The notes beneath the pieces are model-generated. The model ran no database searches. It was not told the DNA's origin and was given only the letters and a program-made list of their open reading frames with translations. From contig NZ_QPER01000002.1 of NCBI RefSeq assembly GCF_009455635.1, positions 2,666,001 through 2,730,000 on the forward strand: 64,000 bases of DNA, given 5' to 3'. The first letter of the stretch is position 1. Every line of letters starts with the position of its first letter. This DNA is from Paraburkholderia agricolaris (lineage in GTDB: Bacteria; Pseudomonadota; Gammaproteobacteria; Burkholderiales; Burkholderiaceae). Of this stretch, positions 34,099 to 43,773 are shown in pieces. Made by a program: the position numbers and the translations under genes.

Positions 34099-35937
34099 TC
34101 AAGCCGACCCAACCGGATCGCCCACCGCGCCCCGCTGTGCAGCCAGCCCCGCCGGCTCGCCGAACTGCAGGGCCGCAAGCTGGGCATAAAGCGGCGAACT
34201 CAGCAAAAGCTCGGCGTGCCGCCCCTGCGCGACGATACGGCCTTGTTCCAGCACGACAATGCGGTCAGCCTGCTGCACGGTCGCGAGACGGTGCGCGATG
34301 ACCAGCGTGGTGCGGTTCTGCGCGGCATTGTCGAGGGCCTTTTGTACCAGCCGTTCGCTGGCGGCATCGAGCGCGCTGGTTGCTTCGTCGAGCAGCAGGA
34401 TGGGCGGATTCTTCAGGATCGCGCGAGCGATCGCAATGCGTTGGCGCTGTCCACCCGACAGTCGCACGCCACGCTCGCCGAGAAAAGTATCGTAGCCTTG
34501 CGGCAATTCTTCGATAAAGCCGGCCGCGGCGGCCATATCGGCAGCCCGCTGCACTTGCGCCAAGGTGGCATCCGGCGCGCCGTAGCGGATGTTGTCGAGC
34601 ACGCTCCCTGAAAAGATCACCGATTCCTGTAGCACCACGCCGATTTCTTTCCGCAATTCGACGAGCGGCACGTCACGCGTCGCGACGCCGTTGATCAGAA
34701 TGCTGCCGGACTGCGGATCGTAAAAGCGCAACAGCAGTTGAAACAACGTCGTCTTGCCGGCCCCGGACGGCCCGACCAGGGCGACATGCTCACCCGGACG
34801 AACATCGAGAGACAGTGCGGAAAGCGCGGCAATGCCAGGACGCGACGGGTACGAGAAACTGACGTTGTCGAAGCGAATGCCCTCGCCTCGCGCCGGCAGC
34901 GCAACCGTGGTCCCGGCCTCCTGCACCGGCGAGCGCGCCGCCAGCAGTTGCAGCAGGCGCTCGGTGGCGCCGGCGGCGCGCTGCAGATCGCCCCATACCT
35001 CGGCGACCGCTCCCACGGCGCCGGCCGTAAACACCGCATAGAGAATGAACTGGGACAACTGGCCCGCCGTCATGCGCCCGGCCAGCACGGCCTGCGCCCC
35101 GAGCCACAGCACGAACACGATGGCGGTGAACACCAGCACGATCACCACGGCGGTCAGCCACGCGCGTGCCCGAATGCGCGTGAGCGCGGTCTCAAAGGCC
35201 GCCTCCACCGCGCCGGCAAAACGCCGTGTCTCGAAGGGCTCCTGCGTATAGGACTGCACGGTCGGCATGGCATTGAGCACCTCGCCCGCCAGCGCGCTCG
35301 TGTTCGCGATCTTGTCCTGGCTCGCGCGCGAAAGCCGCCGCACGCGCCGGCCGAAGATCACGATAGGCGCGACCACCACGATCAGCGTCGCGATGATGTA
35401 GCCGGATAGCACCGGGCTCGTCACCGCCAGCATCGTCAGGCCGCCGCTCAGCAGAAAGAAGTTGCGCAGCCCCATCGACAGGCTGGTGCCCACCACCGTC
35501 TGGATCAAGGTGGTGTCCGCGGTGAGTCGTGACAGCACCTCGCCGGTCTGCGTGGTCTCGAAGAACTGCGGACTCATCCCCAGCACGTGGTTATAGACTG
35601 CACGCCGCAAGTCCGCCGTAACCCGCTCGCCCAGCCATGACACGAGATAAAAACGTGCCGCGGTGGCGCCGGCAAGTACCAGCGAAACGACGAAGAGCGC
35701 GAAGAAATAGCGATCGATGTGCGCCCGCTCGCCGCTCGCGAAGCCGCGATCGATCAGGTATTTGAAAGCTACCGGCAACACCAGCGTGGCGCCCGCCGAG
35801 GTCACCAGCGCAAGAAACGCGAGCGCCCAGCGGCCGGCATAGGGCCGCAGGAAGGGAAACAACGCGAACAAAGGGCCGATACGCCGCGAGGCTGGCGAAG
35901 ACGGTGAAGGCGGTGAGGACGGCACAGCATCTGGCAT
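34099..35937 (-). CDS. MsbA-like ABC exporter, fused membrane and ATPase domains
   Basis: 612 residues from the ATG at 35937. After a Pro/Ser-rich N terminus come six membrane helices (about 30-330), then an ATPase domain with Walker A LVGPSGAGKTT, signature LSGGQRQR, Walker B ILLLDEATSALD and the switch His in VIAHRLATVQQ. It works as a homodimer exporting lipids, peptides or drugs. It converges on the MFS gene with 49 bp between, where AGCGGGTC (34037-34044) and GACCCACT (34063-34070) could form a weak terminator. No outer membrane or adaptor partner is near. Confidence 0.92.
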   Translation of the reverse strand: MPDAVPSSPPSPSSPASRRIGPLFALFPFLRPYAGRWALAFLALVTSAGATLVLPVAFKYLIDRGFASGERAHIDRYFFALFVVSLVLAGATAARFYLVSWLGERVTADLRRAVYNHVLGMSPQFFETTQTGEVLSRLTADTTLIQTVVGTSLSMGLRNFFLLSGGLTMLAVTSPVLSGYIIATLIVVVAPIVIFGRRVRRLSRASQDKIANTSALAGEVLNAMPTVQSYTQEPFETRRFAGAVEAAFETALTRIRARAWLTAVVIVLVFTAIVFVLWLGAQAVLAGRMTAGQLSQFILYAVFTAGAVGAVAEVWGDLQRAAGATERLLQLLAARSPVQEAGTTVALPARGEGIRFDNVSFSYPSRPGIAALSALSLDVRPGEHVALVGPSGAGKTTLFQLLLRFYDPQSGSILINGVATRDVPLVELRKEIGVVLQESVIFSGSVLDNIRYGAPDATLAQVQRAADMAAAAGFIEELPQGYDTFLGERGVRLSGGQRQRIAIARAILKNPPILLLDEATSALDAASERLVQKALDNAAQNRTTLVIAHRLATVQQADRIVVLEQGRIVAQGRHAELLLSSPLYAQLAALQFGEPAGLAAQRGAVGDPVGSA

Positions 35938-36064
35938 GAAGATTCCCAAGCGAATCGGAGGTCACCCAGATTGTGCCAGTCCTGCGGGTTTGAAGGCGGC
36001 TCTAACGTGCTTGCCGCGACTATCCATCTGTATCAAGATCGAGTCGACTCATCCGCACGAGGCC

Positions 36065-36262
36065 ATGGCCATGACAGACGACACCGATCCCGACAAACTG
36101 AAAGGCCCAGGTGGCATGACGCTGCGCCAGATTCACCAACAGGTGCAGAAAAGCGTTGAACGGGACCGCGAAGAGCAGGCCTCGCACCACGCTATCGCGC
36201 CGCAGCGCAGCCGGTGGCAGCGTTGGGTGCGCTACGTGTGGGGCCGCAGCGGGCGCCGCTAG
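36065..36262 (+). CDS. Small hypothetical protein, 65 residues
   Basis: Starts at ATG 36065 or the second in-frame ATG at 36071. Hydrophilic, helical: DPDKLKGPGGMTLRQIHQQV, then SVERDREEQASHH and a basic, Trp-rich end WQRWVRYVWGR. No signal peptide or membrane helix. Its promoter region is shared with the divergent ABC exporter gene. The Trp/Arg-rich end might bind membrane or nucleic acid. I cannot assign a function. Confidence 0.55.
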   Translation: MAMTDDTDPDKLKGPGGMTLRQIHQQVQKSVERDREEQASHHAIAPQRSRWQRWVRYVWGRSGRR

Positions 36263-36277
36263 AACGCGGCCGCCCGC

Positions 36278-37069
36278 TCAAGGTATCGGGCCCCGCAAGC
36301 GATCGATCTGCTCATTGAGCCGGGCAACCGAGTTGGCGAGAAACTCGGCTCGGGCATCGAGACGGGAAAGCAGCAACGTCACAAGCAGAATCGCGAACGT
36401 AAACGGAATGACGGCCGCCGCGAGCCATTCAGGCTTGACGCCGTTCGCCGCACCGCAAACCGATCCAACCGGGAAATTCGCCGCGGCCATCCCCGTGTAA
36501 TGCATCCCTGCGATCGCCGCGCCCATGACACAGGCCGCCGCAACGCGCTTGCGCATCACATGGTGCTGGTCGCCGTGGCGCAGCGTGTGTGCGACCCACA
36601 GCGCCGCGGTAGAAGCTGCGATTGCAATGACAATCGATGCAATGAAAATACCCGGCTCGTAACTAATCGCCGGGTTCATCAACATCGCGGCCATTCCCAT
36701 GTAATGCATGCCGGCGATTCCAAAGCCCATCAAGACTCCGCCCACGAGCAGATGGGACAGCTTCAGACGTTCCTGCGTGACGACATGCAACGCAAAACCG
36801 GAGATGAGTACGGCGATAACGAGCGAATAACAGGTGATAGCGAAGTCGTAGCCAATCGGAATGCTTAGAGAAAACGACAGCATCCCGATGAAGTGCATTG
36901 ACCAGATGCCGATGCCCATCACCAACGCGCCGGCCGCCAGCCATATGTGGCGGGCGCGAGCGTAAGTCAGCAGGGAAAGCCGGTCGGCAAGATCAATGGC
37001 GGTGAAGGAAGCTAGCGTCGCGACGATGAGAGAAACGACGACTAACCCCAGATTGTAGTGACTTTGCAT
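36278..37069 (-). CDS. MHYT-domain integral membrane sensor
   Basis: 263 residues, seven membrane helices, and the diagnostic motifs MHFIGMLSF, MHYMGMAAM and MHYTGMAAA spread over them. MHYT domains are thought to bind copper and sense a diatomic gas (O2, CO or NO); usually they are fused to GGDEF/EAL output domains. Here only the sensor is present, followed by ~35 cytoplasmic residues with a short coiled-coil-like segment (FLANSVARLNEQIDRL). It must act through a partner protein. It is transcribed alone. Confidence 0.92.
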   Translation of the reverse strand: MQSHYNLGLVVVSLIVATLASFTAIDLADRLSLLTYARARHIWLAAGALVMGIGIWSMHFIGMLSFSLSIPIGYDFAITCYSLVIAVLISGFALHVVTQERLKLSHLLVGGVLMGFGIAGMHYMGMAAMLMNPAISYEPGIFIASIVIAIAASTAALWVAHTLRHGDQHHVMRKRVAAACVMGAAIAGMHYTGMAAANFPVGSVCGAANGVKPEWLAAAVIPFTFAILLVTLLLSRLDARAEFLANSVARLNEQIDRLRGPIP

Positions 37070-37295
37070 GGGTCGGCGGCTCCTTGATGAAAGCTCGATT
37101 ACCGGTTATCAACAGCCTCGCGCGGCTTGCCCGCCGACGAACAACTGCTCTCTATGAATCGCACTGGCCTATGCGATATGAATTCATTCTGAATCTCTTT
37201 GCGCGACCGGATCACCCCGGTAGCTGGCGTATTCTAAACGCGCCTCGTACGCTCTCGTGAGCACAATCGTTCGAGATGCATTTCTATTTCTCAAT

Positions 37296-38645
37296 CTAAT
37301 ACTCGTTGAGTGGCGGAAGCGGCCTCTTTTCACGCTGCTGAAACTTTCTCTCTTTCCAGATGCGCCGCAGTGCCGATTCGGTCTCCTTCCAGCGAAATCC
37401 GCGCGCAACACCGCCGGCATAATGCACGGTCACCGCGTCAGCCAGCGCTGCGATTTTCGGGTTATCGGCGCGAGGAAGGTTTTCCAGCCGCGCCGGCTGG
37501 CCGAAGTCCCCACTTCGATCCATCCAGCGATACAAGGCCGGAATCGCTTGCCGCCATTCGCCCTTGCGAGCCACTGTGCACAACTTGCGCCATGCTGCAG
37601 CGTCGCTCCCGATCCATTGCTGCCGCGCGTCGCTTAACCGCTGCTTTGCGCGCCGCAGGAACAGCGCGATGCGCCCACGTGCCCACACCACCAGGAACAG
37701 ACCCAGCGCAATGGCGCAGCCCGCGATCAGCTGCCCGCTGTGAATCACAATGATCCGATGCGACAGACCCTGGCTCATCACATCGGCGGGGATCTCGAAG
37801 ATGGGTTTCTCGTGCGCGCTGGACGCAGAAAACGTCACCCCCGGCAACTCGATCGTCTCTTTCTTTTGCGTCTTCGTGTTCCACCATTCGATTGTGACGG
37901 GCGGCAGTTTGAACCGGCCGCTGTGATCGGCAATGTAGGTCACGCTGTCGGTTCGCTCACCCGCGACCAGCCCAACCCGGTCCTGCACGATGTTGCGAGT
38001 GGTGGGAGATTTCGCGTAACGCTTCAATCCGTCGACCTCGCCCAGACTGACGGGTGGAATCAGCATCGACTCGGTGGCCGCCGCGCTTTGCGTAATAGTT
38101 CGCGTGATCGAGTCGCCTACTCGCAGCTGCTGCGTCGACGGTTCGATTTTCTGCGTGGCCGTGAGCTTCGTGGCCGGAAAGAACACGCTCATGCCTTCAG
38201 CACCCGGCGGCAAGGTCGCCACGAGTTTCAGCGCGGGCGTCATGAGCTGTACCGGGGTGCTCATGCCGCCCGGGTAGACGGTAATCGCGAACGGCGGGAT
38301 GTCATAGGTCTTGCCCGCCTGAGGCGCAATGCGATAGGCGCGGCTCACGCCGAACCAGCGCACGCCGCCAATGTCTTCGGAAAGGTTGTCGGCCTGTTCG
38401 TCCGGCAGACTGACGATTGCATCGGCGACAGTGAAGAGCGGCCAGTTCGGCGCCTCGGTAAACCAGCCGGTCGTCAGCAGATCGACGACCAGCTTGACCT
38501 CGCTGCCCGCGACCACCGGGCCGGCCGGTTCGAGATGCGCACGCACCATGGTCCGTGGCGCGGGATCGGCAAAGGCCGAGGTTAAAGCGCAAACCACGCC
38601 GAGCCACACAATGCCACGCAGAAGCTGCCGGAAAACCGCTGTCAT
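37296..38645 (-). CDS. batD: BatD-like aerotolerance protein
   Basis: 449 residues with a signal peptide (IVWLGVVCALTSAFA), a large periplasmic region of Ig-like beta domains beginning VRAHLEPAGPVVAGSEVKLV, and one membrane helix near residue 305 (LIAGCAIALGLFLVVW) followed by a cytoplasmic tail. This layout is that of BatD, part of the Bat complex linked to stress and oxygen tolerance. It overlaps the VWA/TPR gene before it by four bases. The 226-bp stretch behind it (37070-37295) shows no gene. Confidence 0.82.
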   Translation of the reverse strand: MTAVFRQLLRGIVWLGVVCALTSAFADPAPRTMVRAHLEPAGPVVAGSEVKLVVDLLTTGWFTEAPNWPLFTVADAIVSLPDEQADNLSEDIGGVRWFGVSRAYRIAPQAGKTYDIPPFAITVYPGGMSTPVQLMTPALKLVATLPPGAEGMSVFFPATKLTATQKIEPSTQQLRVGDSITRTITQSAAATESMLIPPVSLGEVDGLKRYAKSPTTRNIVQDRVGLVAGERTDSVTYIADHSGRFKLPPVTIEWWNTKTQKKETIELPGVTFSASSAHEKPIFEIPADVMSQGLSHRIIVIHSGQLIAGCAIALGLFLVVWARGRIALFLRRAKQRLSDARQQWIGSDAAAWRKLCTVARKGEWRQAIPALYRWMDRSGDFGQPARLENLPRADNPKIAALADAVTVHYAGGVARGFRWKETESALRRIWKERKFQQREKRPLPPLNEY

Positions 38646-40234
38646 GGCGTGCCCGCTCCCTTTGCATCGGATTCGGCCTCAAAGCGCTGCTGCAGAAAAA
38701 CCGCAGGTGAGGTATTCAGATTGCGCATCCAGACCTCTTCGCTCGGACGCGGCGCCCCCTCGATCACCGTCGACGTGCCGCGCCCTTTCTTCTTGTCGGT
38801 CTGCACCTGATCGGGCGGGTCCTCCTCGGGGTCCATCTCATCCTGTTCGTCTTTTGCGAGCAGGCGCTGCAGGAACGTGCGATTAGCCGCGGCCTCACGC
38901 AGTGTGGGCTGAAGCTTCAAGGCGTTGTCATAGGCCTTGATGGCGGCGGCGTAATCGTCGAGATGCGCGAGCGTATTGCCCATGTAGAAATAGGCTTGCG
39001 GTGTCTTCAGACGCGAAAAACTCTCGAGGGCGCCGGCATAGTCGCCCGCGAGATATTGCGCGCGCCCTTTCCACATCGGATCGTCGAAGCGTTGAGCTGC
39101 AGCCTTGTAGTCGCCATGCTCGAAATTCCAGCGGCCCTGCTGATCGTGCGTCGCGAACAGATCGATCCAACGCCATCCGGCAGCCTCGGCGTCACGGGGA
39201 AGCGCGCTGAAGGCGAGCGAGATCAGCACGACCGGAAGCCACTTGACGCTCCAGCCGCGCCGGAAACTCCACAGCGCGAGCAGCAGCAACGGAACGACGA
39301 GCCAGTAGCCCGTTTCCTTCCAGCGCGGCACGATCTTCGACTCCTCCACTTGTGCGAGATAGGCCTGCGCGCGATGCTGGACCCACACCACGTCGTCATC
39401 ATCCACGCGCATGCTGGCGAGCGGAATGCCGGCCTCGTCCGCGACTTTGCGGATCGCGTCGGCATCGAAGGTGCCCATCAGCGGGTGGCCTTCGGGGTCC
39501 ATCGCGATCATGCCGTCGGGACCCCGTATCGGGCCACCATTTGCCGTGCCGACCGCAAGCCATAGCAGTTGATGGCGCAGCGTTCTGGCCTTCTGCACGA
39601 ATGCGTCGGTCTGGTTCGTATCGAAGCCGTCGCTCATGAAGACGATCGTGCCCGCCGTGGGATCGCTCGCCAGAAGCCGCTCGGCCGCGTCGAGTCCGGC
39701 TGTCGCGTTCTTGCCGTCGTGCGGCATCAGCGAAGGCGACAGCGCCGGTACATAGAGGTCGAGCATGGCCGGGTCCTCGGTGGGCGGCACAACGAGATGG
39801 CCCGTCGAGGCGAACACCACCAGACCGGTGCGCGCGCCTTTGCGCGCCCTCGCGAGATCGAGCACTTTCTGTTTCGCACGCTCGAGCCGCGTGGGCGCGA
39901 CATCGGTTGCGTCCATCGAATGTGCCAGTTCAAGTACGACGACGAGTGGCGCCTTGTCCTGATTGAACGGCGGACGCTCCTGCTGCCAGGTTGGCCCCGC
40001 TGCCGCAAGTGCGCCGATGCCCAGCAGCAGACCCAGCGTGTGAACCGGCTGAATCGCGCGGCGCTTCGTATCGCCGACGATCAGATGTTCCAGCAGCACC
40101 GGATCGATAATGTTGCGCCAGCGCGCCCGCACGCTATTGCGGCGGAACCAGACGAGCGGCAGCAGCACGGCGGGAATCAGTAGCAGCAACCATCCCGGCC
40201 GCACAAAATGAAAGGCCGTCAGATCAATTTCCAC
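38642..40234 (-). CDS. Fused VWA-TPR protein (BatB plus BatC type)
   Basis: 530 residues from the GTG at 40234, six bases after GGAGG. Two N-terminal membrane helices, a VWA domain (about 85-290), a third helix around 310-330, then TPR-like repeats (FYMGNTLAHLDDYAAAIKAY) and an acidic linker DEQDEMDPEEDPPD. In the VWA domain the MIDAS motif DxSxS reads ELAHS, so metal coordination is altered. BatB and BatC are separate in many bacteria and fused here. The start overlaps the end of the batA gene by 11 bp. Confidence 0.87.
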   Translation of the reverse strand: MEIDLTAFHFVRPGWLLLLIPAVLLPLVWFRRNSVRARWRNIIDPVLLEHLIVGDTKRRAIQPVHTLGLLLGIGALAAAGPTWQQERPPFNQDKAPLVVVLELAHSMDATDVAPTRLERAKQKVLDLARARKGARTGLVVFASTGHLVVPPTEDPAMLDLYVPALSPSLMPHDGKNATAGLDAAERLLASDPTAGTIVFMSDGFDTNQTDAFVQKARTLRHQLLWLAVGTANGGPIRGPDGMIAMDPEGHPLMGTFDADAIRKVADEAGIPLASMRVDDDDVVWVQHRAQAYLAQVEESKIVPRWKETGYWLVVPLLLLALWSFRRGWSVKWLPVVLISLAFSALPRDAEAAGWRWIDLFATHDQQGRWNFEHGDYKAAAQRFDDPMWKGRAQYLAGDYAGALESFSRLKTPQAYFYMGNTLAHLDDYAAAIKAYDNALKLQPTLREAAANRTFLQRLLAKDEQDEMDPEEDPPDQVQTDKKKGRGTSTVIEGAPRPSEEVWMRNLNTSPAVFLQQRFEAESDAKGAGTP

Positions 40235-41261
40235 GACGGACCTCCGGCAGGCTCGCGCGTTCCGGCGGCTGCTCGCGACGGGGTGCGCGCAGCATCGCAA
40301 TCAGCAGCGCCAGCACGTGATACAGCGCGAAAATCGCCACCGCCAGAGCAGCCGGCACCCAGTAGAAATCGCGCTGCGGCCGGTAAATTTCGCGCTTCAC
40401 TTTCTCAGGCGTGAGTTTGTCGAGCGTGGCGTAGACGTCGGCCAGATCCTGCTGCCGGCCAAGCGCGCGAAACGCACGGCCGCCGGTAACATTGGAAATC
40501 CGTGCGAGTGCATCGAGATCGACCTTGTCTTCGCCAGTCGTATCGGGGTCGCCAATTCCAATGGTATGGATCACTAATTTATGATCCCTGGCTATCGCGG
40601 CGGCTCTCTCGGGAGGAATCGCGCTGCTGGTATCGTTGCCGTCGGTCAACAGGATCAACACCTTCTCCGGCGCCGGCGAGTTCTCCATCAGCTTGACCGT
40701 CAGGCCGATTGCATCGCCGATGGCGGTACGCGGTCCCGCCATGCCGATCTGCATCTGGTCGAGCAGAATCTGCACGGCGGCGTGATCGAGCGTGAGCGGG
40801 GCTTGCGGATAGGCCGCGTCGCCGAACACGACAAGGCCGAGACGATCGCCCTTGCGCTTCGCGATGAAATCGGCCACCACGCGCTTGACCGCAGTGAACC
40901 GGTCCATCCGGGCGCCGGTGGCATCGACGAAATCGCGCGTCGCCATCGAGCCTGACAGGTCGATGGCAAGCATCAGATCGCGCGCGGGTTCTTCGCGCAC
41001 GATCGGCGCTTCGACATAAACGGGTTTGGCTGCGGCGATCACCAGCAAGCCCCACAGCAGCGGCATGAGTAGACGCTGCAACCCGTTGCGGCGCAGCCGC
41101 ACGCCGCCGGGTGCAGGTTTTTCGCCGGCCGCCTGCGCCATTTCATGAAAAAACGGCACGCGCACCGCGGAAGCACGGGTACGGTACGCCGGCACCAGCC
41201 ACCACACGAAAAGAGGCAGCGGCAGCAGTGCGAACAGCCACGGGAAATCAAATTTCCACAT
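40224..41261 (-). CDS. batA: BatA-type VWA-domain membrane protein
   Basis: 345 residues. Two membrane helices at the N terminus (FPWLFALLPLPLFVWWLVP; LMPLLWGLLVIAAAKPVYV), a VWA domain with intact MIDAS LAIDLSGSMATRD, the TDG of LLTDGNDTSS, and a C-terminal membrane helix near residue 310. BatA proteins form a membrane complex regulated by a MoxR ATPase. It overlaps the upstream DUF4381 gene by 14 bp and the downstream VWA-TPR gene by 11 bp, so the operon is tightly coupled. Confidence 0.9.
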   Translation of the reverse strand: MWKFDFPWLFALLPLPLFVWWLVPAYRTRASAVRVPFFHEMAQAAGEKPAPGGVRLRRNGLQRLLMPLLWGLLVIAAAKPVYVEAPIVREEPARDLMLAIDLSGSMATRDFVDATGARMDRFTAVKRVVADFIAKRKGDRLGLVVFGDAAYPQAPLTLDHAAVQILLDQMQIGMAGPRTAIGDAIGLTVKLMENSPAPEKVLILLTDGNDTSSAIPPERAAAIARDHKLVIHTIGIGDPDTTGEDKVDLDALARISNVTGGRAFRALGRQQDLADVYATLDKLTPEKVKREIYRPQRDFYWVPAALAVAIFALYHVLALLIAMLRAPRREQPPERASLPEVRRGN

Positions 41262-41778
41262 GATGACGTTCGATCCAGTCGCGTGTATGGCCGATCAGCG
41301 CTGCCGCATCGCCGTCGGAGATTCCAGCAACCACGTCAGGCGGCGCATAGCTCGCCAGTTCGAGCAGCGCGCCACTGCCGGCGTCGAAGCGGCCGTGCGT
41401 GCGTTGCAAAAACACCAGCCATTCGCCACCGGTCAGCGCGGCGACCTGCTCGCGTGGCGCGACTGCGAGCGCGGTCCGTTTGATCAGGCGCGGTATCGCG
41501 GCAAGCGCGTTCGCGCGCTGTTCGCGATCCGCGTGGGGGGATGCGAGACGGGCTTCGATGCTCGCCAGCTCGCTGAGTGCGACTCGCCGGTAGCGTTGTT
41601 TCTCGCGACGGCGCCAGCCAAACCAGAGCGCCACGCCTAATGCCGCCAGCAGCAGGACGGCAATGAACACCCAGCCGATGGTATGCGGTGCATACGACAC
41701 CGTTTCCGGCAGCGGCAGTTCCTGCAGCGGCTTGAGTTGTCCTGACGAATCAGGTGGAACAAGTGACGTGCCGCTCAT
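41248..41778 (-). CDS. DUF4381 membrane protein of the Bat operon
   Basis: 176 residues from the ATG at 41778, which overlaps the stop of the DUF58 gene (ATGA). One membrane helix (IGWVFIAVLLLAALGVALWF) follows a Pro-rich N terminus containing LKPLQELPLPETVSYAPH, the DUF4381 opening. The cytoplasmic part is helical with GGEWLVFLQRTHGRFDAG. Genes of this family almost always sit between DUF58 and VWA genes in MoxR operons. The molecular role is unknown. Confidence 0.85.
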   Translation of the reverse strand: MSGTSLVPPDSSGQLKPLQELPLPETVSYAPHTIGWVFIAVLLLAALGVALWFGWRRREKQRYRRVALSELASIEARLASPHADREQRANALAAIPRLIKRTALAVAPREQVAALTGGEWLVFLQRTHGRFDAGSGALLELASYAPPDVVAGISDGDAAALIGHTRDWIERHHVEI

Positions 41779-42755
41779 AGACCGCTTCCCGTAGCCGGTC
41801 GCGCGCGCTGGCCGAACAGGCGCCGCACCTGGTCGACCGTCGGCTCCGCCGTCGAGAGAGCCATCAGCGGCACACCGCTTGAGCGCAGCAACTCTGCCAC
41901 TTCGGCGGTGCGGCCATTGAACAGGCTCGACAGCGGCGCGCGGATCCGCTCCTGCTCGATACGCAGTTCCACCTGCAGACGCCCTTCGCTGACCACCAGC
42001 GCGCGATGTTCGGGCATACGCTGCCATAAGGGATCGAAGATCATTGCCGCGACGACGTCGTTGTGCACCGACAGTTGCCGCAACAGCCGCTGCGTGCGTT
42101 CGTTCGCGCCGGCAAAATCGCTGACGATGCAAATCAGGTAGTCGTGACCGGCTAACTGAAGCACCCCTTCGAGCGCCGCATTCAGTTGAGCGTAATCGGT
42201 ACGCGCTTCGCTATCGGCATGCAGCGCGCGATTCATCGCGGCAAGCGCACCGAACAGAACGTTGATCCGGCTGTGGCTGCGCAGCGGCTTCACCCGTACG
42301 ATCCGGCTATCGTTGAACAGCACGCCGCCAACCCGGTCGCCGGCCGTGAAACCCATCCACACGGCAAGCGCGGCCACTTCAGCGGCCACTACCGACTTGA
42401 ACGCGCGGCGCGACCCAAAGAACATGCTCATGCGCTGATCCACGACCACCAGCAGCGGCCGGTCACGCTCTTCGGTATAGGCGCGAATCTGCGGCTTGCC
42501 GAGACGCAACGAGACCTTCCAGTCAATGTGACGGATATCGTCACCGGGCAGGTAGGCGCGAATCTCCTCGAAATTGAGCCCACGCCCACGCAAACGCGAC
42601 GCGTGACTGCCCGACAGCACGCTCGATACCGGCGCAGGCGCGATAAAGCTCAGCCCGCGCGCATGAAACTGGAGCTTCGCCAGATGTGCGGCGTCGACAT
42701 ACACACGGCCATCGGCTGACGTTGCAGCGTTTGCAGATTCGGACCTCGAGACCAC
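41775..42755 (-). CDS. DUF58 protein of the MoxR/Bat operon
   Basis: 326 residues from a GTG at 42755 with GAGGA six bases upstream; the longer frame has an implausible N terminus. It contains GSHASRLRGRGLNFEEIRAY, GDDIRHIDWKVSLR and TEERDRPLLVVVDQRMSM, the DUF58 signature with its VWA-like fold (the MIDAS-like DQRMS is degenerate). DUF58 proteins are partners of MoxR ATPases and probably recruit targets. It follows moxR by 58 bp. Confidence 0.87.
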   Translation of the reverse strand: MVSRSESANAATSADGRVYVDAAHLAKLQFHARGLSFIAPAPVSSVLSGSHASRLRGRGLNFEEIRAYLPGDDIRHIDWKVSLRLGKPQIRAYTEERDRPLLVVVDQRMSMFFGSRRAFKSVVAAEVAALAVWMGFTAGDRVGGVLFNDSRIVRVKPLRSHSRINVLFGALAAMNRALHADSEARTDYAQLNAALEGVLQLAGHDYLICIVSDFAGANERTQRLLRQLSVHNDVVAAMIFDPLWQRMPEHRALVVSEGRLQVELRIEQERIRAPLSSLFNGRTAEVAELLRSSGVPLMALSTAEPTVDQVRRLFGQRARPATGSGL

Positions 42756-42813
42756 GGCGATTCCTCGCGTCGATGCGACGCTGCTTGTTGCGCCATGCAC
42801 TATGCGCCATGTG

Positions 42814-43773
42814 TCAGGCCGGCACGGCAACCTTTTCGATCAGCCGGTCGACCACGGCGTCGGCGCTGACGTTCTCGGCATTGGCGTCATAAGACAGAAT
42901 CAGCCGATGCCGCAATACCGGATGAATAACGGCGCGCACGTCGTCGGGCGTGACGAATTTGCGATCCTGCAGCCAGGCCTGCACGCGGCTCGCGCGGTCG
43001 AGGCCGATCGACCCGCGCGGGCTCGCACCGATTTCGATCCACTTGCCCAGGTCGGCGTCGAGCTCGCCGGCATGCCGCGTGGCATTGACGAGCGACACAA
43101 TGTAGTCGTCGATCGCCGGCGCAACTGCGATCTGCCTGATTTCCTCACGCACCGCAAAAATGACATCCTGTGCGAGAACATTGGGCACCTCGGCAGCGTT
43201 ACCGCTCTCGCGCCGAAGCAAGCGCAACATATCGGTCTCACTTTGTGGCGACGGATATGTAATCAGCACCTTAAAAAGAAACCGGTCCATTTGCGCTTCA
43301 GGCAATGGATAAGTGCCTTCCTGTTCAATCGGATTCTGTGTGGCCATTACAAGAAACAGATCCGCCATCCGATGGGTTTTCCCCGCCACCGATATCTGCC
43401 TCTCCTCCATTGCCTCAAGTAATGCGGATTGAACCTTTGCCGGCGCCCGGTTAATTTCATCCGCAAGAATCAGATTGCCGAAGATCGGGCCGGGCTGAAA
43501 GCTCAGCGTGCGCTCCGTGCCGCTTTGCAGCAGCGTCTCAGCGCCGGTGATGTCGGACGGCAACAGGTCGGGAGTGAACTGAATGCGGCTCATGGTGGCC
43601 GCGAGCCGTGTGGCAATCGCCTTGACGGTACGCGTTTTGGCAAGTCCAGGCAGGCTCTCGAGCAACACGTGGCCGTCGGCCAGCAGTGCGATCAATACCT
43701 GGCGGACCACCGCTTGCTGACCCACTACGGCTTCATTGACGCTCGATTCAAAGCGCAAGACAGTTTCGCGCAT
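42814..43773 (-). CDS. MoxR-family AAA+ ATPase
   Basis: 319 residues from the ATG at 43773; a longer frame exists, and the GAGAG upstream is close to the start, so the exact start is uncertain. Walker A LLESLPGLAKT, Walker B LILADEINRAP, sensor 1 MATQNPIEQEGTYPLPEAQ and the arginine-bearing MDRFLFK are all standard MoxR features. It is the first gene of moxR-DUF58-DUF4381-batA-batB/C-batD, in which MoxR acts as a chaperone for the VWA proteins. The ~230 bp upstream include an A10 run at 43891-43900. Confidence 0.92.
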   Translation of the reverse strand: MRETVLRFESSVNEAVVGQQAVVRQVLIALLADGHVLLESLPGLAKTRTVKAIATRLAATMSRIQFTPDLLPSDITGAETLLQSGTERTLSFQPGPIFGNLILADEINRAPAKVQSALLEAMEERQISVAGKTHRMADLFLVMATQNPIEQEGTYPLPEAQMDRFLFKVLITYPSPQSETDMLRLLRRESGNAAEVPNVLAQDVIFAVREEIRQIAVAPAIDDYIVSLVNATRHAGELDADLGKWIEIGASPRGSIGLDRASRVQAWLQDRKFVTPDDVRAVIHPVLRHRLILSYDANAENVSADAVVDRLIEKVAVPA

